A stretch of 64,000 nucleotides of DNA from JBNKHG01 sp050290225 (lineage in GTDB: Bacteria; Pseudomonadota; Gammaproteobacteria; Pseudomonadales; Cellvibrionaceae): NCBI GenBank assembly GCA_050290225.1, contig JBNKHG010000057.1:62001-126000 (forward strand), given 5' to 3'. Positions within the stretch are counted from its first letter, which is position 1. Each line of letters starts with the position of its first letter. Positions 63,495 to 64,000 of the stretch are shown here, piece by piece. The position numbers and the translations under genes are program-made. The notes beneath the pieces are model-generated. The model was given only the letters and a program-made list of their open reading frames with translations. It was not told the origin of the DNA and ran no database searches.

Positions 63495-64000
63495 GTGTCT
63501 CCACTTCGAATTATTGTAACCGGTTTGATTGCACAACACCCCAAACTGGGCGGTGTCAGTTGGGACTACCTGCAGTATGTTGTGGGGTTGGCGAGGCTGG
63601 GCCACGATGTTTACTACTTTGAAGATTCCGGCCAATGGCCCTACAACCTTGATGGTGGAACCTCAGGTGACCAGTGGGTAGCCCATGATTGTAAACCCAA
63701 CGTCGAAAACCTGGCAAAAATTATGGCCCGCTTTGGGTTAGCGGATAAATGGGCATACCATTTTCCGATTAAATCCGAATGGTTTGGCCTGCCTGCCGGG
63801 CAACGCCAGGACGTTATTCGTACAGCGGATATGTTGATTAATGTATCCGGCACCCTTGAGCGACCGGAGAATTATCGATCGGTTTCCCGAATGGCATACA
63901 TTGACTCAGACCCCGTTTTTACTCAGATAAAACTGAAGTTAAGCCGTGGTCAGGAAAAGTTTCAGGAAAACGTCGGTGTTCACGATGTGTACTTCAGCTT
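63495..64000 (+). CDS. Glycosyltransferase-like protein, cut by the window edge
   Basis: Open frame from the GTG at 63495 (GAGG upstream) through the end of the window, at least 168 residues. It begins PLRIIVTGLIAQHPKLGGVS and continues DYLQYVVGLARLGHDVYYFE, the pattern of GT4/GT1-like GT-B enzymes: an N-terminal beta strand, a glycine loop, then a GHDV strand. TADMLINVSGTLE and VSRMAYIDSDPVFTQIKL follow. Its C-terminal half lies outside. It belongs to the glycan cluster, 45 bp after the exporter gene. Confidence 0.7.
   Translation, partial: MSPLRIIVTGLIAQHPKLGGVSWDYLQYVVGLARLGHDVYYFEDSGQWPYNLDGGTSGDQWVAHDCKPNVENLAKIMARFGLADKWAYHFPIKSEWFGLPAGQRQDVIRTADMLINVSGTLERPENYRSVSRMAYIDSDPVFTQIKLKLSRGQEKFQENVGVHDVYFS

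Overview
The window reads as a chromosome segment of a Gram-negative, glycan-using gammaproteobacterium, most likely from the Cellvibrionales/Alteromonadales side. This is inferred from three TonB-dependent receptors, the SapC plus tryptophan-halogenase-like pair, sugar operons, a Pseudomonas-like PQQ/alcohol-oxidation locus and roughly 50% GC. I saw no rRNA, tRNA, CRISPR array, transposase or phage gene.

Left part (1-17.2 kb). Two broken gene remnants (an isochorismatase-like tail and a twice-frameshifted alpha/beta hydrolase) precede a glucose-6-phosphate isomerase gene and a complete glycogen operon, malQ-glgB-glgX-glgP-glgC-pgm-glgA. Together these make ADP-glucose from glucose-1-P, polymerise and branch it, and break it down again. 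A good sigma70-like promoter with an overlapping palindrome sits before malQ.

17.2-25.4 kb. A Tat-exported molybdenum hydroxylase (iorAB type) lies opposite an XdhC-type cofactor chaperone. An AT-richer patch follows, holding an FG-GAP/leucine-rich-repeat secreted protein, gene-poor DNA with a strong hairpin, and a hexapeptide acetyltransferase. Next come a dispersed repeat copy and an O-methyltransferase.

25.6-40.1 kb. This is a PQQ and alcohol-oxidation locus: a TonB receptor with an EF-hand-like acidic loop, an AgmR/ErbR-type LuxR regulator, a hybrid kinase, NahK- and NosP-like proteins (PAS hybrid kinase and FIST-domain nitric-oxide sensor), pqqE-D-C-B-A and an ExaC-like aldehyde dehydrogenase. 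Content and grouping resemble PA1975-PA1989 of Pseudomonas aeruginosa. The PQQ alcohol dehydrogenase itself and pqqF are not in the window.

40.6-56.1 kb. This is a probable sucrose/fructoside utilisation region: a ROK regulator, a TonB receptor, SapC, a flavin halogenase-like enzyme, an MFS sugar permease, a GH32-like glycosidase, a ROK fructokinase, a second glucose-6-phosphate isomerase and another TonB receptor. The logic is import across both membranes, hydrolysis inside the cell, phosphorylation of fructose and isomerisation into central metabolism.

57.0-64.0 kb. This is a surface-glycan cluster: UDP-glucuronate decarboxylase, UDP-glucose 4-epimerase, a large fusion of a clan GH-A glycosidase-like domain to a GT2 glycosyltransferase, an ABC exporter and a second glycosyltransferase cut by the window edge. 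It is the best candidate for an undescribed system. Short tandem arrays are unusually frequent, and two of them begin exactly at a gene's stop codon.
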